This document shows, piece by piece, positions 45,426 through 57,084 of a stretch of 64,000 nt of DNA. How positions within the stretch are numbered: the first letter of the stretch is position 1; each line of letters starts with the position of its first letter. The notes below the pieces were generated by a model, which saw nothing but the letters and a program-made list of their open reading frames with translations, was not told where the DNA came from and searched no databases. The DNA comes from Calliopsis andreniformis. Taxonomy: Eukaryota; Arthropoda; Insecta; Hymenoptera; Andrenidae. A program made the translations under genes and the position numbers. The stretch covers positions 12,564,961 through 12,628,960 of the forward strand of contig NC_135071.1 of NCBI RefSeq assembly GCF_051401765.1, written 5' to 3'.

Positions 45426-46108
45426 TAAAATACAGTAGAACCTCGATTATCAAAAATACCACAAGATTCAAATCTGAAGTATTATTTTGGTAGCTAGCTT
45501 TATTTTCTTCAACGAACTACTATTACTTCATTAGATAAGTCTTAATCGATATGCTATTGTATTCTTATTAGTACACTAAATATTTGAAACATTTCTTGTA
45601 AACTATTAGGTTTCACATTATTAAATTTTACTCCATTTTCATGTAGTTATGTGTAGCTTAACACTACTTCCATAACATAAGTACGAATATCCTAGGCATC
45701 GACTGAAGTGAGTGAGGAAAAAGTTCTTGCCAGGACTACCAAGTAGATAAATGAGAAAAAGGTCGTACTTTGTACGAATTTAGATATTGAAACAAAAAAC
45801 CAACGTGATGATAACACTTTCGAAAATAAGCACTTGTTATCAAGCAAACACTTTAGTGATTCAGAGCTAACACAAGGCTAATATAAATATTTCCACAAGA
45901 GCCCTTGTTTTTGAAATAAATTTTGAACATTTCTTAAGTACATACCTTCATCAATTTACTCTTAATTCACTAGAAATAATGAATATTTTTGCTCGAAACC
46001 AATATTTTCGTAGAAACTTATGCTTGCAGCAAAGTAAGGCCTCTTTGTATTTCATTTTTGTTTACTATTGAAAAAACTGCGTTAGTTAACGAAGCCAATG
46101 AAACGCAC

Positions 46109-46219
46109 CTTTCCCAAACAAAAATCCCTTGCCGATTTTCAAAGCACTGTCAATCTCGTGCAGCAGATCGCTCTCATTGCCATTTTTCTTGTCAGCGAAA
46201 CCATAACCAGTTGCTTCAA
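46109..46219 (-). CDS. CAP: CAP 111-bp cassette exon (EATGYGFADKKNG)
   Basis: Minus strand, acceptor CTTTTTTTAG, donor GTGCGT. Thirty-seven codons read [V]-E-A-T-G-Y-G-F-A-D-K-K-N-G-N-E-S-D-L-L, then H-E-I-D-S-A-L-K-I-G-K-G-F-L-F-G-K. The long pyrimidine tract, phase 1 at both ends and the amphipathic D-L-L-H-E-I-D-S-A-L-K stretch make a real exon likely. I do not recognise the motif. Confidence 0.75.
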
Positions 46220-46553
46220 CTAAAAAAAGCGTGCCCGAAATATGCAAAAAGTAAAAAATATATTCTAAGTATTCCAAACTTAAGTGCAATTCAGTGATGT
46301 CTGATAGCAAAAGTAACTTCTCGTGGAATGTTTACGTTTCCTTCTCACGATGAATTTAGAAGTCTCAAAACTAACTAGATTACCTACAGCGCTAATCTAA
46401 ACTGTGAATGATTCTCTATTTTTAACGCTCGACAAACGCAAATAAAATTTTCGATTAAATTTCAGTTTCACTTTCCAAGAAATCGTAGAATTCCACCGTA
46501 AATATCCCACGATTAATATATTTGTAGCATCTATGTTAGTAATCATTTAACTA

Positions 46554-46686
46554 TTAATCCTTTCGCTGTTTTTTTAATCTGTACTGTCTTTTTTTTCCTA
46601 TCATAAATAAAAATCATTTTCATCATAAAAAAATCGAGCATTTTCCAACAGCTTTTCGATCTTTTAGTAGTCAGTGAAAGGGTTAA
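46554..46686. mobile_element. piggyBac-like non-autonomous element 3
   Basis: TTAA at both ends; left terminus TCCTTTCGCTG, right terminus read inward CCCTTTCACTG. Only 133 bp. It lies 1.1 kb from element 2. Confidence 0.55.
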
Positions 46687-47895
46687 TTAATCGAGCTGTG
46701 TTAAAGAAGCAAGAAACATGCACAAAAGAATGTCGTTAATTGAAAATGTAAATAGTTTCTTTAAATACGTTCAGATGAGCACAAAATTGATAAAAATTTT
46801 AAAAATCCTCCATTCACTTGAAGATTTTCATTTCCTGAGATTAACCCTAAAGGTTCTGCGAGTGACTAGAATTGCTTAGACGACATTTTGCGAAATCTCG
46901 AAAGATCTGAAGAAATGCTGTGGAAGGAGCCCAGTAGGTCTGCTTTTAAAACGGATCCACGTGAAACGATGAATTTGTTATTACGAGTAGAAAAGGAACA
47001 TCGAAGGGGTGAAGGTCTCTGGGGGATTCGGCTAAATCAGCGGATGTATGTAGTAGGTCGTGTCGCAATTCGTCGGAAATAGCCAAAATCGAGCGTTGGT
47101 TCCGGCGTGAAGCTGGACGCGACGAAACGTTCTACGAGCACTGGCCTATTTCTCGATGAGGCCTATATTTAGGTTCTCATTCTCGAATGAATCATGATCG
47201 TTGCAACCGGACCAACCTGTGCTGATTTTCCACGTCCAGAGAAAAATAAACTGTCCACTGAATATTTATCTTGATAGCTGCTCTACAATATTTTCCATCG
47301 AGTGGCGCCCGAGAGGATCAGAGCGATTGTGTATACTCTACAGCCCACTTCGATGATATCTTAACAAGTTCTTCATTCATTGCTTGAGAAAAGAATAGAA
47401 ACGGAAGAGTGAAGTCATATGTCATACTGATTTGCATTAACAAATCACATAACGTCTACAAGCTTGCGATAAGAAGAACTTTTATGGTAATAGGCAGTAA
47501 TTTTTGTGCTCTACTTGTAACGATAACCTATGACCTATGCGAAAGCCAGCATAGTTATCTCGAAATATTTCACATTATTGGCAACGAATCAACGCCCTAC
47601 AAATTTCTCTTTGTAACTTTTCGTGACAAAATAAAATTATGAAGTAGGCTAAGAAATGTGTACTTTCGTGTTTATTTTATGAAATAGGGGAATATGCTAA
47701 GATCGAAAATATTCTGTTTCTTTACCCAATCTGATTGTAGACAGATGAATGTCTACCATATTAATTCTCACCTCTCGAAACCTGCTTCAAAGCTTTCTCA
47801 ATCAGTTTCTCAGAATTTTTAGAACAGAATCTGTGACACGATTTTCAAGAAATTTTCAGGAAAAGAAAAATTCTCTTGCTCCAACCACACGAAGC

Positions 47896-48143
47896 ATAAG
47901 GTAAATGACCCAATAGTTGACCATGTCTCGATACCTAAACACTAACGTTAATCTTTTATTCAATTATAAGTTTCAATTCCAATGTATTAAATATATCTAA
48001 AAAAAAAATAAAAACTAATGTCATAAAATAATATCCTCAAATTCTGGGACTTCATAATTATATTATCGAGACATACAGTTTTAGGTTGTTTACTTGTTGG
48101 GACATTTGACGTCTCAAGCGTTTCCTGAGACATTTACCTTAAC
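47896..48143. mobile_element. Short inverted-repeat element next to the giant exon
   Basis: The left end is TAAGGTAAATGACCC and the right end read inward is TTAAGGTAAATGTCTC. About 250 bp, AT-rich, no ORF. TSD not clear. Confidence 0.45.
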
Positions 48144-48427
48144 GCAACGGTTCATCGACCACGTTGAAATACTCATCAGTTAAAAACTAAAAAATAAAAA
48201 AGAAAAACATTCGCTGAGTATCGTTAGTGACGACAAGCACGAGACACCTAGGATAATACAATCCATACATCTAGGAATGTGAGTTAGTGGCTGTTACGTA
48301 TTCAATCCTCGACACTGTGATGATCTCTCAATACCAAACTCAGGCGGAACACTCGAGCACTCGTCAGATAGAACGGCAGCAATCGAAAAACGACGAACAC
48401 AGCAATCCTCGACTCGGTGGAACTCAC

Positions 48428-51400
48428 CGTCCTCGGCGCCCGACGTGGCGGATATTTGGAGGAACTCTTGAAGATGCTTCGGCAATTTCCTCGCATCTTC
48501 GAATTCCTTCCCATCGATCAGGCATTTCACCGTCACGACATCCTCCCCTTTCTCCTGTTCTTTCCTGTTTCCCTCCATCTCCGATTCGCTCCCGTCGAGA
48601 TTGATTCCGAATTTGTTTAGCCTGTTTCTCGCTTTCTCGATGAACTCCTTCTCCACAGCGCTCATACCACTCCTCCCCAGCCCATTCACGGGCTTACGAA
48701 TATCCTCGTGCGTGCTGATCTTAACCACCTTGTGGTGTCTCCTCTCCTCGCGCTCGAGGACCTTGTGCACGTACTCGTCGTACATCTGCTGGCGAAACGT
48801 GTCACCGTTCACCACTGGGGCACTTGGTCTCTCGGTTTTTGTAGGACTCCCACTGCCCTGAGCTATGTTTTCTTTCGTAGAACGACACTTGGTACTGTCG
48901 GTTTCGGTTTTATCAAACGCCTGCTTTGCGTCGTTTTTAATTTCAGCAATTTTGTCTGCAGCCTCAGTGGTCACTGAACGTTGCTCCACGCGTTGTATCC
49001 TCTCGGAGGACTCTTCCTCGTGGAAGCCATTGTCATGGCGCACCTTCTTGACGAAGTCCCTCTGTCCGTGTTTGTTGACGAACTCGGAGTGACCTTTCTC
49101 CACGTTTTCAGACTTCTCTCGCCAACTTTCGCTCTCCACGCGAGAATCGTTGTCCATAGGAGTCTCTTTGTGGACTTTGGTACTTTCGACAGGATTCCCC
49201 GTGTCACGAAGCGATCTGGATTCATCCTTGCTCGGCTTATCCTGCGTCCCCTGCGTCACGTGCGATCGAAAGTCCTCGAAGGCTTCTTTCTCCTCCTCCT
49301 CCGCCAATATCACATTCTTCAGCTGGTTCTCCAGCAATTCGATGTATTTGAGCTGCTGCAGAAAGTACTCTTGAGGCAAGGAATGCTTCCCATGACCGTC
49401 CAATTGATTCGCCGCCTCGGTTTGAAGCTTTCTCAAGTTCTGCATTATCTCTGTGGCCGCCACCTGCTTCAGGTTCTCCGCGTTCTTGTACTTCCGTGGC
49501 TCCAGGCGACTCCTAGGCGGGCTCTGATCGAAAATGCTGGTCGTGTCGATGCACGACTTGTCCACCTTCACCACGCGTTTCGTTCGCGGCGGCACCTCGA
49601 CTCTGTCGTCGATCAGCGCTGGATTCACGTTGTAACGCGGATCGATAGTCCTTCGCGGCGGAGTCTTCTTACCTGCTGTGTCTGGCATCGTGTTCGATTT
49701 GTCGATGATAGCGCTATTCAACGTGATCGGGCTTCTGTTGAATGGCGTGGAACTTCTGACAGGTGGGTCAGGCCTTTCTGGCGAGTTCGAGATTAAAGCA
49801 GGGTTGATCAAATATCCTGGAGCTGTTCGCGAACCATGCTCCTCGTCTAATGCTAACTCTTTTGCAACGTCCAAGTGACTACTATGAATTCGTGTGCTCG
49901 AACGAGTCTTATCGCACTGTTTTCCCTCACCCGACGGTTCTGTTAATAAATCATCGGAGAGGAATGTCGTGTGACACGAGATATCAACGGGTTCACGTCT
50001 CGCAAGGTTCATCCAGTCGCAGAGGCGAGTGGCCTTGAGACGCTCTTGAACTCTATCGCGACCTGTCAGCTTCGAGTGCGAAGACTTCGAGTCTGTCTGG
50101 CTGGACTCTTCGAACCGTACTTTCGTCTCGTTTGATGGGTTCTCTGATTGCTTCGAGGCAGTTTGATTCCTCAGTCCATCGGAATTTTCTTTTATAATCT
50201 CGAGGAGTCTGTTGGTCGATTTTCTATCACTCGTGCAGCGAGTTTCATCAGTTTCCGTGATGGGCCTCAGCTCGACTCTATATTTGGGGACAGGAACACG
50301 AGGCGGAGGTTCGTTCTCGTAATAGCTGTGCCTGTTGAGGAATTTTCTATGAAGGTCGAGCAAATTGTCTGCGCTCGTCTTTATCGCGGTCTTCTGCTGC
50401 GACGGTGACAGGCACACGAGCAATTTCGGGTCCCAAGACGTGGAGAGGCCCAACCAAGCTTCTGAATCGTGCTTACTCATCGTACTTTGCGACTTTGACG
50501 ACTTCCTGAGATCGCTTTTAAGTTGTTCTGTTTTATTCTGGTCTGAAACAGTGGTTTCGCACGAGTCAGGGTGCTTTGATCTTGGCAAAGCTGTCGTTAG
50601 TTTAGCCGTTTCAGTTTGCTGCTCACTCAGGCCATGCATATTTAATGGAATGCTTTTCACTTCGTTGCCTGTTACATTGTTAGCAAACTTCGGAATAGAA
50701 CGGAGACTTTTGAAGATGTTAAATTTGGGTACTGTTATTTCGTTGATTATGTGCACACCATAAGGCATCGATAAGATCCTTTTGATACAAAGATCCTTCA
50801 GTGACTCTGGCCCAGGCTCGCTGACCTTGTCTGACCACCTTTTAACGGAACTTCCGCCACTTTCTATTGGTACATAATACAAGTCCTCTACAGGCGAGTA
50901 GGGAATAGGTTCTGGAGTAATTGGAGTCTCGTGGCTATTTGTAGTATCGTCACCCTTCAATAAAGGAAGCCTATTTTTTAGGCTAGAGGACTCTGCTTCC
51001 TGCTTCAGCTGACTTTTCCTCGCCTCTTCCGCTATTATGGAATAGACATCCGCTTGCCATGCCTCCATAGGATTATACTTCACCGTACTTAGAGACGTCG
51101 CGCTGCTTGACGAGTCCTGGCCTTGCCAATCCATAGTCTCTAGCTTTTCTTTATCAATCTGCTGTTCGCTGGATAATCGTTCGCTTTTGCAGTTACCAAC
51201 TGTGTTAGAACTATACGAATTCATTTCATTGTCTTCCATCGAGGTCGAATACTTATATATTTCCTCGAACTCTTCTTCACTGGTCAGCTCCCTCGTATCC
51301 TTCGAGATTATGGTTTCGCTACTGTGAGAGTCCAAATTGTGGACTGTCGACGTCTTCTCTTGCGTCTTGATCGTTTTACTCGACGTCTTGTTCTTGGTAA

Positions 51401-54400
51401 CTTTCTTATGAACATGCTTCCCGCGTACAGGCGACTGATCCAATTTCGACTCAACTTCATCCCTCGATTCTTTGTCGTCCCTCGGCGTCTTCGTGTCTTT
51501 CGATTGCTTCCTGGCTGACTGCTCCTCCATCAAAACTGTCAAAACTTGTTCAGTTGATCCGTTCACATGGCCCACTGTCCGCGACTTGGGCACCGGACAT
51601 TTTTCGTGCATCTTTTGATCTACATAGTCACGCGTTATTTCAGGACTTGCTCCTCTGCCAAGCGCCGCGCCGTCCTCGACGTAATTGCGCAATTCTGTAA
51701 TGCTGTCATTCTTAAAACAAGCCCTCACGTCGGCCCTTAGATCATCGATGATACCGCGAATACGTTCGGGCAAAGCTGACGCGTCTAATTTGTCTAAAGT
51801 GTCGCGAATAGTTTCCGAAGTTGTGTCACTGCACGATATAGTCGTCAATAAATTTCTCACGGTGTTAATATTCTTCGACGCTGCTGACGTTTGCGAAGAT
51901 CGAATGTTTGAAGTGTTGCAAATGCTAAGACTCTCCTTGGGCAGAGGTGGTCGACTCGGTGGACTATTTTCGTCTACTATTTCTTTTGTGTCCCTCTTTT
52001 GTCGAGTTGAAGGAGCTGGTGAACTGTCAGGAACACGTGACTGGGGTTGAGCATTTTGTTTTTCGTGGAGATCGATATCTGGGAGACTGGACGATCTCTT
52101 CGGTGGTGTTGGAGGACGTCGTGCTTTTGATTCAAATGCTACATGTTTGTGTTCTACAGATCGTGTTTCTATTTTTAGAGGAGACTCCTCTTTTGTTGAA
52201 TGCTGTGAAAACTGTTCACCTGATTTTGAGGTATCGAGTGCGGCAGGTGAATGATCATTATTCAAATTACTCGATTCATTAGCATTATTAGTGTCTGCAT
52301 TAGTAGTTTCATTTTCTGACTCAATCACTGCTTCAGCTTTCTTTTCACTTTCTTCTTCTCCTTGGCTCGAAGACTTTTCTCTTGGTGACTCCTCGTTTTT
52401 TGAATCATTTGGGTTCTTTAACGATGAATCATCCTGATTTTTCTCCGCTTTTGCATTGATTTGCTCCTTTGAACCCTCAATTTTTACGGATTCGTTAACA
52501 TCTGACTTTTGACTAGAACTCTGTAGTTCTAATTGTCCAATTGACACATCGTCGCTTGCATCAGATAAATGCTGTTCCGCTTCTTTCGATTTCTCCTCCG
52601 ATATATCTAATTTGTTAATTAACCCTTTGTCATCTATTTGTTCACTCGAAACGCTAAGCTCGTTTCTAGTAGAATCAGATAACATTTCACTGTCTATTTC
52701 CTTGTCATTCAATGTAGATTCATTTGCACTTACACTGCCATCATTTAGCTGCAATTTCTCTCTGTCCAACGTTTCCTGTGGCTCCAGACTATCACTCTCT
52801 CGCGGCGTTCCTCCACTTTGTTTTCCCTGTACTATTTCTTCTGATTTTTCTACTATTAACTCATCGCTTTCTACCGATGCACTGCCAGCAACAGCTTCTA
52901 AACTTCCAGTCCTTTGAACTCTCGATTCTTCCTCTTTCGAATCTTCAACTTTGCAACTCGCTTCATTCAATTCGCTAGAAGACTGCGGTTCCATCTCCTT
53001 TTCTACAGTTTCACTCGTAGAATCCAAAGATCCACCTTCTTCCAAGCTGTCAGCCACCTTTTCGTCTCGCGTCGCGTCACTTTCAAGCGACTCACTTTTC
53101 TGCGCAGAAATTTCGCTTGTATCGAAATCAGCATGAATCACGTTTATTTTTATAACATGTTCCTTCTCGTTTTCTTCACTCTGCAGCTCCTCCACTTCCC
53201 TCTTCCTACGTCCAAAGTGTCGCTCCTCCCTTCGATACTTGCCGATTTCTTCGTTAATGAAGTCCCTAATATGCTGCTCCTCGTCCCCAGAGAGCTTGTC
53301 GCCCTCCTCCTGTATGATGTCCAAGAATCTGCTCGCCGCTTGCGAATGCGCGCAATGCTCCAATGCGCCTCGTTTTCTGGCCCTCTTATACGAACTGCCA
53401 AATTTGTGTTGCTCTGGTGACTGGCACGTGGATTCTTCGACGTCCTCTGAGTACGTCGGCAATCTTAGACCCTCGACGAACGTCCTCAACTTCCTCTCCA
53501 CATCCTTCGGCATCACACTGTTCCAAACGTGCCTCGGCTGAACATACTTCGTATCATTCGACTCTTCGAAGTCTCCTTCGTTGCGTGCACTCGTTTCTGC
53601 GTCCTTCTCCACATCAGACTCGATTTCCACAATAACTGGTTTAACATTGTCGGTCTCCACGTCACAATCGCTGACATCATGAATCTGCAATCGTTCGTTG
53701 CTCCCTGTCACGGCCTCGCAGGTCTTTTTGTCGAGAGTTCTCTTGATTGGAAATGACTCTGAAGGCTCTGATATCGTAACTATCGTTGGGTCGTCGGTTA
53801 CTCTGTCCTTATTACCTGTCTCTAGGATGCCCACGCCAGGAATGTGGTCGATAGTAGCTTCCAGAGGCAAGCTGCTGAGCGTGGTAATCTCTATGACTTT
53901 CACGCTGGGTTTCACTGTACCCTTTTTAATCCTATACTTTTCTTCTTTTACATTCTTTAGCGTTTTTGAAGTCGACTCTGAGAGGGGATCTATGTTTGCT
54001 TCATTCGTTGGGAGCTGGTTGTATTTGGTTTCGGAGGTCTCTTGTCGCGAGACATCATTTTGTGCGTTGTTCTCCGAAAGGGAGTCGTTCGTTTTCGTGG
54101 TAGTGTTGTGAGCTTCACTGTTGTGAGCTTCAACTTTGGCCTGAGCTTCAACCTTGTCCTGAGCTTCGACCTTGCGAGCTTCGGTTTGTTGAGCTTCAAC
54201 CTCGTTAACATTAACCTCGTAAAAGTCAACCTTGTGAGTGTCAACCTTGTGAGTGTCAACCTTGTGAGTGTCAACCTTGTGATCTTCAATTTCGTAAGAT
54301 TCAACCTTGTCCTGAACTTCACCTTTGTCCTGAGCTTCAACTTTGGCCTGAGCTTCAACCTTGTCTTGAGCTTCGACCTTCTCCTGAGCTTCGACCTTCT

Positions 54401-55120
54401 CCTGAGCTTCGACTTGTTGAGCTTCAACTTTGGTCTGAGCTCCAACCTTGTCCTGAGCTTCAACCTTGTGAGCTTCAACTTGTTGAGCTTCAACTTTGGT
54501 CTGAGCTCCAACCTTGTCCTGAGCTTCGACCTTGTGAGCTTCGACTTGTTGAGCTTCAACTTTGGTCTGAGCTCCAACCTTGTCCTGAGCTTCGACCTTG
54601 TGAGCTTCGACTTGTTGAGCTTCAACTTTGGTCTGAGCTCCAACCTTGTCCTGAGCTTCGACCTTGTGAGCTTCGACTTGTTGAGCTTCGACTTGTTGAG
54701 CTTCAACTTTGATCTGAGCTCCAACCTTGTCCTGAGCTTCGACCTTGTGAGCTTCGACTTGTTGAGCTTCAACTTTGGCCTGAGCTTCAATCTTGTCCTG
54801 AGCTTCAACTTTGGCCTGAGCTTCAACCTTTTCCTGAGCTTCAACCTTGTGAGCTTCGACTTGTTGAGCTTCAACTTTGTCCTGAGCTTCAACTATGACC
54901 TGAGCTTCAACTTTGTCCTGAGCTTCAACCTTGTCCTGAGCTTCAACCTTGTCCTGAGCTTCAATCTCGTCCTCAAGATTTTCCACGGTGCTCTCGTTTT
55001 CTTTCGTAGCTCTATCGGGGGTTGGTCGTCGATGAGGCCGCCTTCTGTTGCGACCCCTGCGATTTCTGCGGTTTTGTGCACCGTGCGGCATAGCAAACTC
55101 TTCCGCGTCTGTGACGTAGT
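48428..55120 (-). CDS. CAP: CAP giant exon 1, about 2,230 aa, with EAQ repeats
   Basis: A 6.7-kb uninterrupted minus-strand frame from acceptor GAACCCTTAG (Y-V-T-D-A-E-E-F-A-M-P-H-G) to a strong donor GACG|GTGAGT; phase 1 at both ends, a cassette. An Arg-rich start (residues about 18-35) leads to about 280 residues of V-E-A-Q-D-K-type repeats (54105-54971). Long acidic, Ser-rich disordered parts follow, with R-P-P-T-P-P-K-R-S-S-S-L-P-D near the middle and three N-P-A-L-I-like motifs (49600-49830). A coiled-coil-like K-Y-I-E-L-L-E-N-Q-L-K-N-V-I-L and V-E-K-E-F-I-E-K-A-R-N-R-L-N-K-F-G come near the end. Upstream it accepts one base from 56048, 57057, 60067 or 63937; downstream it joins 46219, 40815 or 37815. 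No enzyme domain seen. Confidence 0.85.
54105..54971. repeat. CAP: Coding minisatellite: VEAQDK / VEAHK / VEAQQ / VGAQTK units
   Basis: Units of 15 and 18 bp are all multiples of three, so the frame is kept. A higher-order unit of 66 bp, V-E-A-Q-Q-V-E-A-H-K-V-E-A-Q-D-K-V-G-A-Q then T/I-K, is repeated about five times between roughly 54420 and 54790. A separate V-D-T-H-K triplet lies near 54235. No stops arise in several other frames, which creates long false ORFs on both strands. Confidence 0.93.
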
Positions 55121-56047
55121 CTAAGGGTTCACGAAATCCTACGAAATCGAAGAATGGGGGGAATAGTTGTTCCTTTCTTTTTTTATTTTCAATGTTAACG
55201 GAAGGAACGTGCTTTCACGATGGAAATTGAAGTATTTGATCGACGCTGACGGTTCTGCCGAGACGAGCTTCGACAATACTTCCTTTTGCGGCTTCCTTTA
55301 AGACGGTCAAAGTGTACTGATATAAAACTCAAAAGAAGAGATGAAGTTTCCTCTCTGAAGCGTGCTGAGTCTCCTCGAGGAGAATTGTTTGATGAAGCAC
55401 GTTGAGAAGCAAACGCGGAAGAATAGTATAAAGTTGGATTACAGAGCTTCCGTTTAAGAATTATTATTGCTGTTAGAGTATTGATTTATACTATAAAGAC
55501 TACTACAAATTTAAAGTTTAGATATTCTCTAAAACTAATTATGGGAAACCTTTTTGTACTTATAATAAGTACCTTTAGATCGACAATTAAGTAAAATAAA
55601 TCTAATAAATGAATTAATTGGGGAATAAGAGCAAGAAGAGTGTTAAATATATCTCTATTAAATATGACAATCAACACTATAAAAAGTGCTATTATTATTA
55701 GCAGAAATGTGTCTAAATAAGGATTAAATTAAATATCGTAATTTTTTAAAACTCTTTAACTAATAAGCTGTTTATTTTCGAATTTTAATAATGGAATGAT
55801 AGCAATGATAAAAAGCAAGAGTTAGTCTCCAGAATACAACAGTTGCGTCTATAAAAGGACGCACTATTTATGTCTTCGTTGAATGAAATTAACGCCTCTC
55901 TGTAGAAGAAGCAAGAATAGCATATGCAAATGATGCACCGTAATATGGAAAGAAATGTGTGTCTCCCTGTGACCATGCATGAAGTGATTCAATCAAGCAT
56001 TCCAAGATAGTAACTAGTATTCTAAAAAAGGAAATAAGTGCTCTTAC
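55121..56047 (-). other. CAP: CAP intron
   Basis: AT-rich; ORFs at 55486-55677 and 55785-55976 have no features. Nothing recognised. Confidence 0.7.
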
Positions 56048-56134
56048 TTTTTTTTGTATCGTCTCGTTGCTCGATCAAGGAACTCTTCGGACCACCGTTC
56101 TGATTGACGTAGCTTTGTTCGGGTTTTGTGTCAT
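56048..56134 (-). CDS. CAP: CAP 87-bp exon (DTKPEQSYVNQNGG)
   Basis: Minus strand, acceptor ATTTTTTCAG, donor GTAAGA. It reads [x]-D-T-K-P-E-Q-S-Y-V-N-Q-N-G-G-P-K, then I-E-Q-R-D-D-T-K-K. Phase 1 at both ends. Joined to 37815 it gives K-K-S-V-W-S-P-G, and joined to the giant exon K-K-N-Y-V-T-D. Good splice signals on both sides. Confidence 0.8.
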
Positions 56135-57056
56135 CTGAAAAAATAAAATATACATCTTTATGAAGTATAAGCGAAGCATTGCAGTTCCTACTACCTATAT
56201 AAAAACATGTAAAGTGTCAAGAGGGTATCAGAAGAAATACCTCACAGTTAATAAAGATCTGTACATGAAATATTTTATACAGAAATACACAAACGATTAA
56301 TCTTCTCGTTTTTCCCTTAATTATCATAATCATTTCCCCTTTCTTATTCCTAAATTTAAGTTTCTGAGAATTAGAACATGATTTTTATGCAATACCAAGT
56401 TCCTGAAGATACATTTCAAAAAACAGAATATGAGTAAAAACCTATTTTATTCTCTAAATATCTTGACAATTACTTTGCTTTTGATACTGTACATATTTTT
56501 GTACATAGCTAGCATTATGTAGCTGTCTACACATTTAATTTTGTGTTAATGTATAAAAATCCGCAGTCTAATGATAACTAACAAATAATATTCATCCAAG
56601 AATATTTATATAACAACTAACTGACAATTCGCATAAAGGTGACTACTCGAGTACCAGTTTCATTAATTTCCAAAAAGTGAAAAAAAGCCAATGCTACACG
56701 AGAATATTTCGTAGCCAGTTTGTATGCTCGTATATCTAAAAAAAGTTAAAACAAACAACAGTCCCAGAACATTTTTTTATCCAAATATCAGAGAATTTTC
56801 ATGTTTTCGAGGTTTCGGGGTAGAACACCCCTTGAAATATTGATGATGCCGAGCACGGACCTAATGTATGCGAAATCCATGAACAATTCCGCCACGTTCG
56901 TGTATATCAGCGCCACTGACAACCGCTTATGAATTCCGAATGAAACGTCAACGGGCCACAAATCAGCGGCATGGCCTGTAGGGTCCATGAATCGCGGGAA
57001 TGGACTGAGCGCGAACAGACCCGCCGCCCATGATACACGCTCGCTTCCCCACTCAC
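56135..57056 (-). other. CAP: CAP intron
   Basis: AT-rich until about 56900, then CpG-richer towards the candidate first exon at 57057. Nothing else recognised. Confidence 0.65.
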
Positions 57057-57084
57057 GCATGTGATCCAATGCTCGCGCGTCCAT
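57057..57084 (-). CDS. CAP: Candidate alternative first coding exon of CAP (MDARALDHM)
   Basis: On the minus strand ATG 57084 opens M-D-A-R-A-L-D-H-M and meets a consensus GTGAGT donor in phase 1. This fits the exon at 56134 (H-D-T-K-P-E) or 55120. The surrounding CpG-enriched DNA would suit a promoter. With nine codons the coding evidence is weak; phase and donor are the support. Confidence 0.4.

Larger units (their letters stand above)
44068..46108 (-). other. CAP: CAP intron
   Basis: Besides the rest of the CpG island, it carries a 0.65-kb inverted-repeat element (44274-44920) and a TTAA-flanked element (45244-45425). Nothing coding recognised. Confidence 0.65.
46220..48427 (-). other. 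CAP: CAP intron
   Basis: It holds elements at 46554-46686 and 47896-48143. A possible exon at 47775-47850 was considered and rejected on phase. Codons at 48294-48427 continue the giant exon's frame past its donor to TAA and are intron. Confidence 0.65.

Noticed and set aside
47775..47850. Minus-strand segment with a GAGAG|GTGAGA donor reading E-K-L-I-E-K-A-L-K-Q-V-S-R
   Set aside because: The donor is good and leaves one base, but the only credible acceptor (GTGTCACAG) needs two leftover bases and no upstream exon supplies them.
54235..54275. Regularly spaced repeats considered as a CRISPR-like array
   Set aside because: The units are contiguous coding repeats without spacers, in a eukaryotic gene.
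54042..55124. 360-codon + strand ORF over the EAQ array
   Set aside because: It is fully explained as the antisense shadow of stop-free coding repeats, and it has no start context or domain.
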